A DNA stretch of 64,000 nucleotides from Drechmeria coniospora. Lineage: Eukaryota; Ascomycota; Sordariomycetes; Hypocreales; Ophiocordycipitaceae. A model generated the notes under the pieces. That model saw nothing but the letters and a program-made list of their open reading frames with translations. It searched no databases and had not been told where the DNA came from. Positions 31,301 through 42,668 of the stretch are shown here, one piece after another. The stretch spans positions 868,001 through 932,000 of the forward strand of contig NC_054390.1 in NCBI RefSeq assembly GCF_001625195.1, given 5' to 3'. Position numbers and translations under genes: made by a program. Within the stretch, counting starts at the first letter, position 1; every line of letters starts with the position of its first letter.

Positions 31301-31352
31301 TACGGAGTACAACTACGGAGTACAACTACGGAGTACAACGACGGAGTACATG
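31301..31352. repeat. 13-bp tandem repeat of TACGGAGTACAAC
   Basis: Units at 31301, 31314 and 31327 are identical (TACGGAGTACAAC) and a fourth at 31340 is degenerate (GACGGAGTACATG). This shows the dispersed CGGAGTAC element in tandem form. Confidence 0.9.
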
Positions 31353-31733
31353 TACTTACGCAGCGTTGCATGTACTTACAAGCACAAGTAGCATTACAGG
31401 CAAAAGCGGTATCGCTACTGGGCCGGAGTACTCCGTACTGACTCTACTATAGACCGAAGGTGTCATTGAAACGCACAACCCCTGCCGAGGTTGAACAGGG
31501 GACGGCACAACCGAAAGAGCCGTGCGCCCAGTGAGCTCACGAGCTCCCTTTCCTTTCGCCCTCCGGCGTCGGCGGCGGATGTGGAGGATGCCAGCATGCG
31601 GTGCAGCTGCAGGTGAAGTACCTACTCCTACATGTTGGTGTACATGTAGTGAGTGTGCTGGATTGCGTCCAGCATCACTAACGGTGCAAGCAAGTAATAC
31701 CTGCGTGTTCGTTTTCAAATAGGTACTATTAGG

Positions 31734-31761
31734 TGCCTAGTGCCTAGTGCCTAGTGCCTAG
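31734..31761. repeat. 7-bp tandem repeat TGCCTAG, 4 copies
   Basis: Four perfect TGCCTAG units, immediately followed by CCTACGGAGTACTCCG, a copy of the dispersed near-palindrome. Confidence 0.9.
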
Positions 31762-33596
31762 CCTACGGAGTACTCCGTCCACCATTATGCAGCAAGCAAG
31801 TACTTGCATGTCTTACGTGCCGGACACGTACAGTACAGTGCGCCGCTAGTGTAGGAACCTGGGCGTAGGTGTGCATCTGCTGTGAGTTGCCGGTACTCAC
31901 TTAGAGACGCAAAGTACTCGCACCAAACTGAACCACCACGGAGTGAATGTGAAACCGTCAAACCATCGGCAATATGCTAAATTTGTCGACGTTGATGTCT
32001 TTTCGTGTCGTGTCAAAACAATGTATGTACATGCAACTACTAGCATGATTCCGACCGTAGGTGTACTCCGTGCTAGCCGCGTAGAGTTACCAGGCTGTAA
32101 TACGGCGTAGTCCCAGCCCGACCTATTGTAGGTTTCGCAAGTACCTAGTACCTAGTTTGCAGCGGTCGGCACGTCGCCAAGGGGTACCATTGCTAGACCT
32201 CCCAAGTCCTGTACAGCTTGACGAGCACTGGTGCAGGTACACTGCTCGTACCTCAATCAGTACCTGGAGCGGGAGGGGTACCTGATGGCCGACGCCTTGC
32301 GTCAGCGTGTTGGCGGCGGCATGTAGCTACCGCCAAGTACAGCATAGATGTAAGCTACCTCGCCCGCTACCGGCAGGGTACCTAGTGCGAGGCACCTGTA
32401 AATGGCATGTACATACGGACGAGTACTGTACTCAAATACGACTACATGCAGTGCACATGCTTGGACGATAGAGTGCAAGTAGTCATGACATGCGAGTCTT
32501 TGTGCCGCCGCAGAAAGAAGGAAACAAATTCCTTCCTTCCGTCTGCTTCCTACGCCAACGAGCCCGACGGAAGCGGATGGAAATGCCCAACCCCCCTTTC
32601 GCCCTCTCATCCTCTTCTTCCCATGCTTTGCCTCGACCGCTGCCTCTGCCAACGCCGACCGTCGGCGACCCGTCGTCTCGACCACGTCCGGCTCCTGGTC
32701 GCACATGCGCAGCCATCGATCACGTCAAGTTGCATTGCAGTCTCAACTCTCACTCAAAATCTGCCACCCCGTCAGATGTCTCACCCCGGTCTGCTGCACC
32801 CCACAGTCGGCAAAACCGACGACGGACAGCAAGGACGCTGCCATCGATGCTGCTGCTGCTGCTGCAGTGCCATGCTCAATCCCCCCCCCAGGCCTGCTCC
32901 GTACCGATGCAAAAGGCGGATCGTGGCAAGTATTGCTCCAGTACGGCCGGCACTCACGCATGGGCCTAGCGTGAGTGCATGCGTGCACAGTAAGCTTAAT
33001 CAGCTGCAGCCGGGGTGAATGGAAGCATGATTCCGAGTCTGGAACGATGATGGAATGATGGACGATGAAAATCATGATGGATCCATCCAGCTGAACCCGG
33101 TAGCCCGCCGGTCGGTTGGCCCGCACGACGGCCTACCGACCACACGTGCTGCCCAGCACGAGAAGGAGCCCGAGCAGGAGCAGGAGCCCGAGCAGGAGGA
33201 TAATATCAAGGACGATACGACAACTACCACCTGCCTCTCCCGCAAGCGACGCTTCGTCCTGGAAAAACACGAACTGTGGCGCTGCCGAGACTCTGGCCGC
33301 CCGCCCCCTGCGTCCCGGCTCCCCTGTGTCGGTGCCCACCACGTTCCTACCGGCTTCGAGCTTGCCTCGAGCTTTGCTTTTCGCTTGCCTTTACCCTTCC
33401 TGCACGGCCGGCCTCGAAGACGCCGGTGGCCTGGCCAGATATCACGTCCGTCTGCCATTCCCAACCGGCATTTTTTTGCCTTGCCGTACTTCCATCTCCG
33501 TGCCTGTGCTCGCGCGCGTACCCGTACAGCACTCGCGCTCATCCGAGTCCTGGCTCGCTATCCGCGTGTAGTCCCTCGACCGACTTGCACGAAAGA

Positions 33597-36500
33597 ATGG
33601 CCGACCTTGGTCCGCCGTGCTCGACGGCCGTCGAGGACGTCTTTGGCCCTACCGTCGCGAGCTCCTGTCTCGGCGGATTCGACTTTACCCTCCTCTTCGA
33701 GGAGAGCATCTTGACCCTCCCGGCCTTGGGCATTGCGCGTGCGTGCTTCACATCGTCGTCTCTGACGGACCTCGTCTGGATCGACAAGTTAACCTAGTAC
33801 AGTCGCCTGGTCCTTGCTCCGCTTCCGAGATCTCTTTCGCGAACCGGCCAAGGTTCGCGCGTCATGGCTCCTCCCCCTGAAGCTCGTACGTGCCCTTGCC
33901 CGCCCTCGATGTCGCCCGCCCTCCGTGGCACCCCTTGTTGCTCACCTCCATCGTCGTCGTCGTCAAGGCCCTCTACGTCATCTACGTCATTCTTCAAGTC
34001 GTCTTGCTCGCGTTATGGATCGCTCGTGGCGTCACCAGCACCCGTCTCACCGTCGCCTGCGTCGCCTTGACCATCGCCGGCTTCGTCGTCCTCGCCGGTC
34101 TCTCCAGCCTGGAACATGCTCGCTCCGTCCGTCCATCGACTCTTCTCACCCTCTACCTGGGCATCTCGCTGCTCCTCGACATGGCCCGCACCCGCACCCT
34201 CTTCCACATCGCCGGCGGTGAAACCGTGTCCGGCATATTCCTCACCGCCTTCATCATCAAGCTCTTCCTCTTCGCCGCCGAGGTCACCGAGAAGCGGAGT
34301 ATGCTTCGCGAAAAGTGGCAAAACGCGTCGCCCGAAGACACGGGCGGCATCGCCAACAGGTCCCTCTTCCTCTGGTTGAACTACATCTTCGTCAAGGGCT
34401 ATCGCACCCTCCTCACCGTCGATGTCCTCACCCCTCTCGATGCCGAAATCCTCGAGGCCTCGGATGCCACCGTCCTCAGCGAACGCTGGGAGAAGAGTAT
34501 GGCCTCTCCTCTCTCACGCTCTCTCCCACTCACTCCCTTACTCTCTCTCTCTCCATCTATCCATCTCCCCGTCTCGCCCCGGTCCCTTCCCTGTTCCTCG
34601 TGCTGACGCCCGCTGCAGCCGAAAAGACGAGCGACCATACCTTGATCCTGACCTACCTGAAGCATTACAAGTGGCCCATCTTGGCCGGCGTCTTGCCGCG
34701 ACTCGCCTACACCGGCTTCAGCTTCTCGCAGCCCTTCCTCATCGAACGCGTCCTCGACTTCACCGCCGAGGAGCCAAACGAGAACAAGACGAAAATCGCC
34801 TGCTCTTTGGTCGGAGCCTATGCCATTTCTTACATCGGTCTTTCCGTGAGCCCTCCCATCTCCCCCGATTCCTCCTCCCACCTCTCGTGTGCCCTCGCTA
34901 ACATGTCGTAGCTGGCTTATGCTGTCTAGTGGGCTTCTTCTTCCGTCCGCCTGCCCCTTGCCGTGCGCCGCTGACGGTCCCATCTAGCCAGCACAAGACC
35001 TACAGGCTGCTCACCCTCTACCGTGGAAGCTTGATCACCATGATATTCGAAAAGACGCTCCGTATCGACTCCGAGGCCGAGGAAAATGCCGAAGCCATCA
35101 CCCTCATGAGCGCCGACATCGATCGTATCGGCTCCTGCATGTCCATGATACACGAGCTGTACTGCGGCTTCTTGGAGGCCGGCATCGCCCTGTGGCTTCT
35201 CTATCGCTATCTGGGCGTTGCCGTCGTCGCACCCATCATCTGGATCATCAGTGCGATCCCCCTTCCTCGCTCTCGTCGGCCCTTCCGTCCGCCTGCTTAC
35301 CCCGTCCCAGTCTGCCTCTTCCTCGGTATGCCCATCGCCAAGGCTGCCGGAAACGCCCAGACGCCTTGGTTGGAGGCGATCGAGGTGCGACTCTCGGCCA
35401 CGGCTAAGGCGCTCGGTTCCATGAAAGCCATCAAGATGACGGGCCTCGCCGATATCGTCTCCACCAAGATCGCCGATCTTCGACTGTCCGAGATTCGTGC
35501 CTCCCTCCGCCATCGTGTCCTCGACATTGGTGTCTTCGTCACGTGTAGGTACCCCGTCACCTGCATCATGCCCGATACCCTCTCTAAGCGGCCTTTTTTC
35601 TCTAGACTTTTCCTCGTCGGCTCTGGCGCCCGTCTTTGGATTCGCCACCTACAGCATTCTCGCCCGGGCCAACGACTCGGAGCCTCTGACCGAGGGAACC
35701 GCCTTCGCTGCCCTGAGCGTCTTTGAGCTGCTCAACCAGCCCATGATGTTTGCCATCGACGGCTACGAGCACCTGCAGACCGTCATCAACTCGTTCCGGA
35801 GAATCCAAGAGTACCTCCTGTCCAAGGAGCGAGACGACTACCGAATCATCGGCTCGAGCTCTTCCACCTCGTCGAGCATCATGCTCGAGAAGGACTTGGA
35901 CGAGAAGAGTCCTGCCGTCACGGCCGTCGCCTCCTCCGTCGACGCCTCCGAGTTTGTCGTCTCCGTCAAGGACGGCTCGACAGGGTACGAAGAAGAAGGC
36001 ACGCCCATCCTCAAGGACCTCAATCTGCAGATCCCCCACGACCAGATGACCGTCATCTTCGGCCCCGTCGGCTCCGGCAAATCGACTCTCCTCAAGTACA
36101 TCCTCGGCGAGATGCCCCACGTCTCCGGTTCCATCAGCACCTCCTTCACCAAGGCAGCCTACACGCCTCAGCGACCTTGGTCCACCTGGGGTACCGTTCA
36201 GAGCAACATCGTCGGCATGTCTCCGTGGGACAAGAAGTGGTACGACACCGTCATCGCCGCCTGCGCCCTCCTCGCCGATCTCGACGAGCTGCCCGACGGC
36301 GACCAGACCCATACCGGCACCCAGGGCTCTCGACTCAGCGGTGGCCAGCAGATGCGTGTGGTGAGTGCAAAGGGCCGACTTGCTTGTCATCGTCCGAGCT
36401 AACGAATGCATGCCAGTCGTTGGCCCGCGCCTTGTACTCTAGAAACTCCGTCATGGTGTTCGACGACGTCCTGAGCGGCCTGGACAGGGCCACCGAGAGG

Positions 36501-38858
36501 CACATTCTCGATGCCGTTTTCAGCCCCGGCGGCTTGATTCAGCAGATCAACGCCACCGTCATCATGGCCACCAACTCTGGTGAGACGCCGAAACCGATGG
36601 TCCGATTCGTTCCCCCCTTGCTGACCTCGCAGCGAACCACCTGAACTTTGCCGACCACCTCGTCTTCCTCAACGCCGACGGCGAGGTCGTCAAGCAGGGG
36701 CCCCGCGCCGTCGTTGCCATGGATGACGAAGATATCGAGAAGCTGGCCAGCCAGCCTCAGACCCGGACGGTGAGGGAGGAGCCGGAACTGTCCGAGGAGG
36801 TGCAGGAAGCCTTGCAGGAAATCGAGCTTCTCGAAAACCCCGTGGAGGAACCTGGCATCGTCCGAAATGCCGGCGACATGAGGATTTACGCTTACTACGC
36901 CAAGAACGCAGGTTGGGGATTGATCTCGTTGTATCTCGCCGCCTGCGCGACCTTTGTCTTCGGCGTCACCTTTCCCTGTTGGTCCCCCCGTGCCTCCCTC
37001 GGTCGAGACACGCTTGCTGATGAAAGGCAGCTATCTGGCTGCAATGGTGGACAAACTCGAATGCGCAGCATCCGAATGAGCGCCTCGGCTACTGGCTCGG
37101 CGTCTTCGCCGCCCTCGCCGGCCTGACCATCCTCGGTTGTGCGCTCGCCGATTGGTGCGTATAATGCCCTTCCTGCAAGTTGACGCGCGTGCATTCCTGG
37201 GAGAGGAGCTGAACATGATGCGTCACAGCGTCTTCAAGTTGATCGTGCTGCCGAGGACCTCCAAGAGGTTCCACGAGCTGCTCCTGAACACGACCATGCG
37301 GCAAGTACTCCCCCATTGACGCTGCTCGAGAGGGCCGGCCGCTGACCGACCCCTCCGCAGTGCCTCGACTTCGTTCCTGACGTCGACCAACGCCGGCACG
37401 ACCGTCAACAGGTTCAGTCAGGATCTGGAGCTCATCGACAACGACTTGCCGCAGGCCATCGACCAGACCATCTTCCAGTTCATGTCCGCCATCGTCGCCC
37501 TCGTCTTCGTCTTCATGGGCTCCGGCTACGTCTCGGCGGCCATCCCGCTGTGCATTCTCTGTCTCGTCGTGGTCCAATTCTACTACCTGCGGACGTCCCG
37601 GCAGCTGCGACTCCTCGACATCGAGGCCAAGGCGCCGCTCTTTTCGCAGTTCCTCGAGACGGTGAACGGCGTCGCCTGCATTCGGGCCTACGGCTGGTCC
37701 CACAGCTACCTCGAGAGGAACACGCGGGCGCTCAACATTTCGCAGAAGCCGTACTACCTGATGTGGTGCATCCAACGTTGGCTCACGCTCGTGCTGGATC
37801 TCTTCAACGCCGGCGTCGCCATCCTGCTCGTCGGCATCGCCACCAACATCCAGTCGGGGAACACGGCCTTCCTCGGCGTCGCCCTGTACAACCTTGTCAC
37901 CTTCTCGTCGGGCCTGCAGACCCTCGTCACCGAGTGGACCCAGGTCGAGACGGCCCTCGGCGCCATCAGCCGCATCCGGAGCTTCGTGATGAACGTCAAG
38001 GACGAGAACCTGCCTCACGAGGACGGCGAGGTCGATGAGAGCTGGCCGGAGAAGGGCGCCATCGCGATATCGGGCATCTCGGCGTCGTACGACTCCTCGG
38101 AGGAGCCTGTGCTCAAGGAGATTAGCTTCGACATCAAGGCGGGCGAGAAGGTGGCCATCTGCGGCCGAACAGGAAGGCGAGTCCATTCCCGACACCGGAC
38201 GGGTCGATGCGGAACCGACTCGTGCTAACGTGCGAGCAGTGGCAAGTCATCTCTCGTATCGACGCTTCTGCGCATGCTGGACGTCGACTCGGGCAAGATA
38301 TGCATCGACGGCGTCGACATCAGCACGATCCCGCGCCAGGTCGTTCGCGCACGGCTGAACACGCTGCCGCAGGAACCGTTCTTCCTGCACGGCAGCGTGC
38401 GCGAAAACCTCGACTTTGCCGAGACGGCCAGCGACGAGCGCATCGAGGAGGTGCTGCGCACCGTCGGCCTCTGGGAGATTATCGAGTCCCGCGGCGGGCT
38501 CGACGAGGACCTCGACGACACCCTGTCGCAAGGGCAGCGGCAGCTGTTCTGCCTCGCGCGCGCCATGATCAAGCCCGGAAACATCCTCATCATGGACGAG
38601 GCGACGAGCAGCGTCGACAGCGAGACGGACGAGCTCATGCAGCGCGTGGTCCGCGACGAGTTCAAGGGGCGCACCCTCCTGGCCATTGCCCACAAGCTTC
38701 AGACGGTGCTCGACTTTGACCGCATCGTCCTGCTCGACAAGGGACGCATCGTCGAGATGGGAAATCCGCAGGAGCTTCTCAAGCAGGAGGGTTCGGCCTT
38801 CCGTACGCTGTACGAGAGTCTGGATCACGAGGGTGATCGGGAGGACGAGAGCGAGTAG
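33597..38858 (+). CDS. ABCC-type (MRP-like) full-length ABC transporter
   Basis: Fourteen exons by hand: 33597-33738, 33803-33885, 33968-34496, 34619-34845, 34912-34928, 34988-35250, 35311-35544, 35606-36360, 36417-36579, 36633-36977, 37031-37154, 37229-37300, 37361-38176, 38240-38858. The sum is 4389 nt, or 1462 residues, the normal ABCC size. The N-terminus MADLGPPC...GGFDFTLLFEESIL and the TMD0 with LEHARSVRPSTLL are typical of fungal ABCC exporters. NBD1: GPVGSGKST (about 651), RLSGGQQMRVSLARAL (about 743), VFDDVLSGLD (about 762). TMD2 includes NRFSQDLELID. NBD2: GRTGSGKSS (about 1257), LSQGQRQLF (about 1352), IMDEATSSVD (about 1374), IAHKLQT (about 1407). NBD1 has Asp at the catalytic Glu position and no H-loop His (MATNSANHL), the degenerate-site asymmetry known for ABCC. 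The first intron boundary is the least certain. It would be a membrane exporter of drugs, conjugates or peptides. It is divergent from the NRPS and may export its product (inference). Confidence 0.93.
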
Positions 38859-40804
38859 ATATCCTGGACGTGCTTGGAGGCTGCCCTCGGGGGTTCGAGA
38901 CGGTGGTTTGGGCACGAATGAAAGAGCACACTGGTTGAAGATTGGCCAGCACGGGGCAAAGGGCGGGCTTGCACAGAGACGACGAGTGCATGCGCCAGCC
39001 ACGGGAGCGACAGCCTCCATGGCAAGGCAAACCAATGGAAGTTCTCGCGCCTCTACCGGCCGGGAGGCCTTTCGAGGCCCACGCAGGCGCCGTCGGCCTG
39101 ATGACACGGCAACGTAGTTGTCTTTGGGTGTAAAAATAGTTGAGGTCTACGATATCATGAAGACATGGATCAAGAGGACAAAAACAGGATTTGGGTAGCG
39201 AGGCAAGAAATTGTGCACATCGATCTTGACGGTTCCGGGCGTCAGAAGCGATGGCTACAGTGGCAGAAAGAATCGGAGCCCCGTGCTCTCCATGATATTC
39301 CACAAGTCGACCAGGAACTTGACAGGCTATCAAGTACTTCGGCTGCCGACTGGAATTCTGCCACGCATGTTCCTTACCTCCCACTCGGAGGAATATGCCG
39401 AGTCTGCCAAGTCGGAACTGACTCTGGGGGTGGGTGGAGATTGAGACGGATGAGACTACCCTAGAGCATGCTTCACTGTGCAATCAGCTACAATACTCAA
39501 CCATGATGTTTACCGCGTACGGGGCGGAGTCTGTTCCTGGTACTCCGTATGCTGCGTAGCATTGGAAGATTTGAAATGGGAAAAAGTCGTCGGGGCGGAA
39601 AACGTTTGCCGCATGAGCAAGGTGTGCCTTGCCCATGAGCGAGAGAGTCGATGAGGGCATTCGTACCAAGTTGTACTTATATCAAGGTACATGTGTGTGT
39701 ACCAAGTTGTACTTGACATCAAGGTACATGTGTCTGTTACGCACGGGGGAGTGCAGAGTCCAGGGCTGGACTCATCATGTAATTACAGCGAGTAATACTT
39801 GCATAGTTGCACAAGCACGGTAAGTGCTCAATTGATATTACCCATTAATTATTATCATCATTCCAAGAGTTCCATGCTTTGCCTGGATGGCTGCGTGACA
39901 AATGAATGGATGGACACCTAAATGCTCGTACTTGTACGTAATATTAATCTCGGCCGCACATGGACGCTGTGACTACTCCGCACTGTGCGAGTACATGTGT
40001 CTGTATTAGTGGATTGTACCAATCCAATCCATCACTGCGGCTCACAGCCGCCAAGCCGAATGTACTGTACTTGTTGTACATGCACAAGTTCACGAGCACC
40101 GTAGTTACATGTGTACGGAGTAATACAAGTACTCCGTACGGAGTATTCGTATTATGACTGTGCAGGAAGTTCGAGCGCTCCAGCGGATACTGATACTTAC
40201 GTACGCTATGGGGCGCTGTGGCGGGCTAATATGGACCCCGAATATTACAGGTACGCACAACTATTATTACAGCACGGAGTGCTCCCTACAGGTCCTTTCA
40301 GCGGCCATGGCTTGTATGTACGTCGTCCATCACAGCGGCCGCAACGGCGGTCGTTGCAGCAGCCATTACCATGCCGGCTACCAGGTCAATGCTTCACCGA
40401 CAATGACCCTCAAGCAACCATACAAGATATCTTGTGGGAAAGAAAAAGAACAATGGTTACGACGCAACGGAAATAGTCTTCCCAATCAGCGATACGGTAA
40501 GGTAGTCGGCCAGGTTTCCTTTGCGATATTCAAACACAAAATGCGACTGGTGAGGTATCCATCGCCAGCGACTGCAAGTAGACCCAAGTACAACTACTTA
40601 CTTGTACTGACTTAATTGCGCCTACCATCACGTCTCCACACTCGCGAGTTAGCCTTATATAAACAGGAACCCTCTTCGCAGAATGCTCGTCATTCAATTA
40701 AGGATCCCCTCGTCTACCTCGTCCAGCTCTCACTCGCCGAGCAACGGCGTCCCCTCCCTCGAGCATCCTCCTCCTCGTCACCTCTACCACCGTTGCCATC
40801 TATC
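38859..40804. other. Gene-free spacer, AT-richer
   Basis: Contains no gene I can support. A 36-bp direct repeat pair (39663-39698 and 39699-39734, core GTACCAAGTTGTACTT) and several GTACTCCGTAC elements (for example 40112-40146) are present. From 40435 the first copy of the segmental duplication begins. Confidence 0.55.
40655..40663 (+). promoter_or_regulatory. TATA box of secreted-protein gene 1
   Basis: TTATATAAA lies about 145 bp before the ATG at 40805. It is followed by ACAGGAACCCTCTTCGC, a block repeated exactly at the paralogue (42547 onward). Conservation in both copies supports a real core promoter. Confidence 0.65.
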
Positions 40805-41443
40805 ATGGCGCCTATCCTTATTGCCCTCCTCCTCGTCGGCTCTGCCGTCGCACACTTAAGCTCCGTCATGATCTATATGAGCGACAACGTTAAGTGGTGC
40901 ATAAAAGATTCAAAAGAGCACAAATGGTGGACGATTGATCACTTTGACCTTTTTGCATCTGTCGTTTCCTATCATGCAGCGGATGCCTCCTCCCCCATCA
41001 ATTCGTCCTACACGGTAGGCTTCGTCAACTTTACCCTCAGCCATCCCTTCCTTCCATACAAGGCCCACTGTACGGAACAGATCAGCGAGAATCTCCCGTC
41101 GTACTCGAACAAGACATTCGAAGACTTTACTCAAGGTAGAAATACGTCGTGCATCATTCCCGCTGCCAACGGAGACAAGGTCAGCTTTATTATTAACGCT
41201 ATAACGGGCGAGGTTCACATCACCCATCTCTGGCACTGCCCCAACACGGGAGATTATATCGATTTGTCCTTTGAGGCATCCGGAACAGCATTGCTTCAAT
41301 GTAGCAAAATAACCAACAGTACGCTGATATCGGCCAGCTGTGATGCCGTTGCTCGTCGGGCGCCTATGCGTCGGCTCGATTTTCATGCGGCTTTGAAAAT
41401 AAGTGGAAAATCTTTAGCATATAGCGAGTCTATAATAGAATAA
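40805..41443 (+). CDS. Small secreted cysteine-containing protein, copy 1
   Basis: A 212-residue protein with a signal peptide (MAPILIALLLVGSAVA, cut probably after AVA-H), six cysteines, several N-glycosylation sequons (NSS, NFT, NKT, NTS, NST) and a beta-rich body: WWTIDHFDLFASVVSY, TVGFVNFTLSHP, YKAHC, GEVHITHLWHCPNTGDY, SFEASGTALLQC. The order 'W..F...S..Y..VGF.NFT......C......F.......L.V...W.C......F.A.G...L.C' recalls Alt a 1-like (AA1) secreted proteins, but I could not confirm that family, so the function is open. The ATG at 40805 is chosen because it starts the signal peptide; the upstream in-frame part is the leader shared with the paralogue. A paralogue lies 1.2 kb downstream. Features fit an extracellular effector or cell-surface protein (inference). 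Confidence 0.87.
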   Translation: MAPILIALLLVGSAVAHLSSVMIYMSDNVKWCIKDSKEHKWWTIDHFDLFASVVSYHAADASSPINSSYTVGFVNFTLSHPFLPYKAHCTEQISENLPSYSNKTFEDFTQGRNTSCIIPAANGDKVSFIINAITGEVHITHLWHCPNTGDYIDLSFEASGTALLQCSKITNSTLISASCDAVARRAPMRRLDFHAALKISGKSLAYSESIIE

Positions 41444-42668
41444 GGATATGAACTGTTCAGATTGCAAAAAAGCGCCGGGATATAGGCGAGAGAGTTGGAT
41501 TAGTACGAAGGAGACAGTCCATTCTCAAAGGGCCTAGGCATGACGGGCCCGGAAACCGCCGAGGTGAAAGCTAGCAGATCAGACAGCAAGACCGGGCAAT
41601 GGCAAAGACACGGTTTCCTAGCCCAAAGGCTAGACCGACCGTACGGAGGGACCGTACGATGGCAGAGGTACGGATTAAGGCGATTGGGGTGCAAAGGCTA
41701 TCGATGTGACGAGATCCTATCCTCTCCCTTGTCGATGACGTCGAGCCGTGTGTGGCACTATGGGAAAGAAAAAGAACAATGGTTACGATGCAACGAAAAT
41801 AGTCTTCCCAACCAGCAGTACGGCAAGGTGGTCGGTCAGGTTTTCTTTGCGAAATGCAAACACACAATGTGACTGGTGCCTTTGGAAGCAGATGGGCAGG
41901 AGTTGCAAGTTAATGCGAGGCTCAACGGAAGGGGCTTAGGAGGAAATGCCGGCGTAGCTTGGTTGGGTTAAGCTAAAAATGACGGCCTTGATGAGAGTAT
42001 TGCCGGAGATTGTTGTAGGTGCACAGTTATTCTTGAGTAGCAAGGCTTTCGAGATTTGGGGAGATTGCAAGGACGACGGCGAGGAGCAAGACGTTTCATT
42101 CAACTAGGTAACGTTCTGGAAATGCTGTATACTTGCAAGTACATGTACTTACTTACTTCGTAATGCCTTGGTAGTACGAATGCATGGCGGATTGTATTCG
42201 TAGACTATAGTAACGGTGGTTAGGCATATTCAGTACAGTATTCATATTCTACTTACCACGACTCACTTATACTAATACTTTACTTACTTGTACTTACGTT
42301 GTACATATATGAATACTTCCATGTACAGGTACTCCGTGCAACGCCCTGTCCCTATTGACTGGAAAATCCGTCCAAGACTCCTCCTCCCCGTGCCCCGTAC
42401 AAGGCTCCATCGCAAGCGACTACAATACACCTACAACTACGGAGTACTCCGTACAAGTAATTACTTGTACTTACTTGCACCTACTATTTCGTCTCCACCC
42501 TCGCGAGTAAGTGGCCCATGAACGACCAACTATTACGGTATATAAACAGGAACCCTCTTCGCCGAACACTCGTTATTTAACAAAGGATCCCCTCGTCTAC
42601 CTCGTCTGGCTCTCCCTCGCCGAGCAACGGCATCCTCCTTATTACTACCACCACTGTCGCCATCTACT
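41444..42668. other. Spacer between the two secreted-protein paralogues
   Basis: Holds the 3' block of duplication unit 1 (to about 41735), the 118-bp 5' block of unit 2 (41761-41878) and about 650 bp of AT-richer sequence with a TACGGAGTACTCCGTAC element near 42438. No additional gene. A short frame (GKEKEQWLR...) is kept open in both 118-bp blocks and may be a relic exon. Confidence 0.6.
42539..42546 (+). promoter_or_regulatory. TATA box of secreted-protein gene 2
   Basis: TATATAAA about 125 bp before the ATG at 42669, followed by the same CAGGAACCCTCTTCGC block as in copy 1. Confidence 0.65.

Larger units (their letters stand above)
27576..33596. other. 6-kb gene-free spacer between NRPS and ABC transporter
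   Basis: This is the divergent upstream region of the NRPS and the ABCC gene, but far longer than a fungal promoter needs. I found no gene with a recognisable domain. The longest frame (29972-30766, minus) passes through direct repeats and GTACTCCG elements and has no family features. The interval from about 30700 to 32470 is unusually dense in GTAC-rich short repeats. Poly-G, 16-bp, 13-bp and 7-bp arrays are listed separately. A transcription-factor gene, often present next to an NRPS, is not visible. Confidence 0.6.
40435..41735. repeat. Segmental tandem duplication, unit 1
   Basis: Unit 1 runs from a 118-bp block (40435-40552) through a TATA box, the secreted-protein gene 40805-41443 and a 3' block starting with GGGCCCGGAAACCGCCGAGG (about 41545-41735). 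The same three parts recur in the same order in unit 2 (41761-43500). The 118-bp blocks have identical length and differ at about 15 positions, mostly transitions. Confidence 0.85.

Noticed and set aside
33055..33596. In-frame-looking coding sequence upstream of the ABCC start (EPEQEQEPEQED region)
   Set aside because: The ABCC N-terminus MADLGPPC at 33597 matches the family start. The upstream part is low-complexity and in conflicting frames, so it is taken as 5' leader/spacer.
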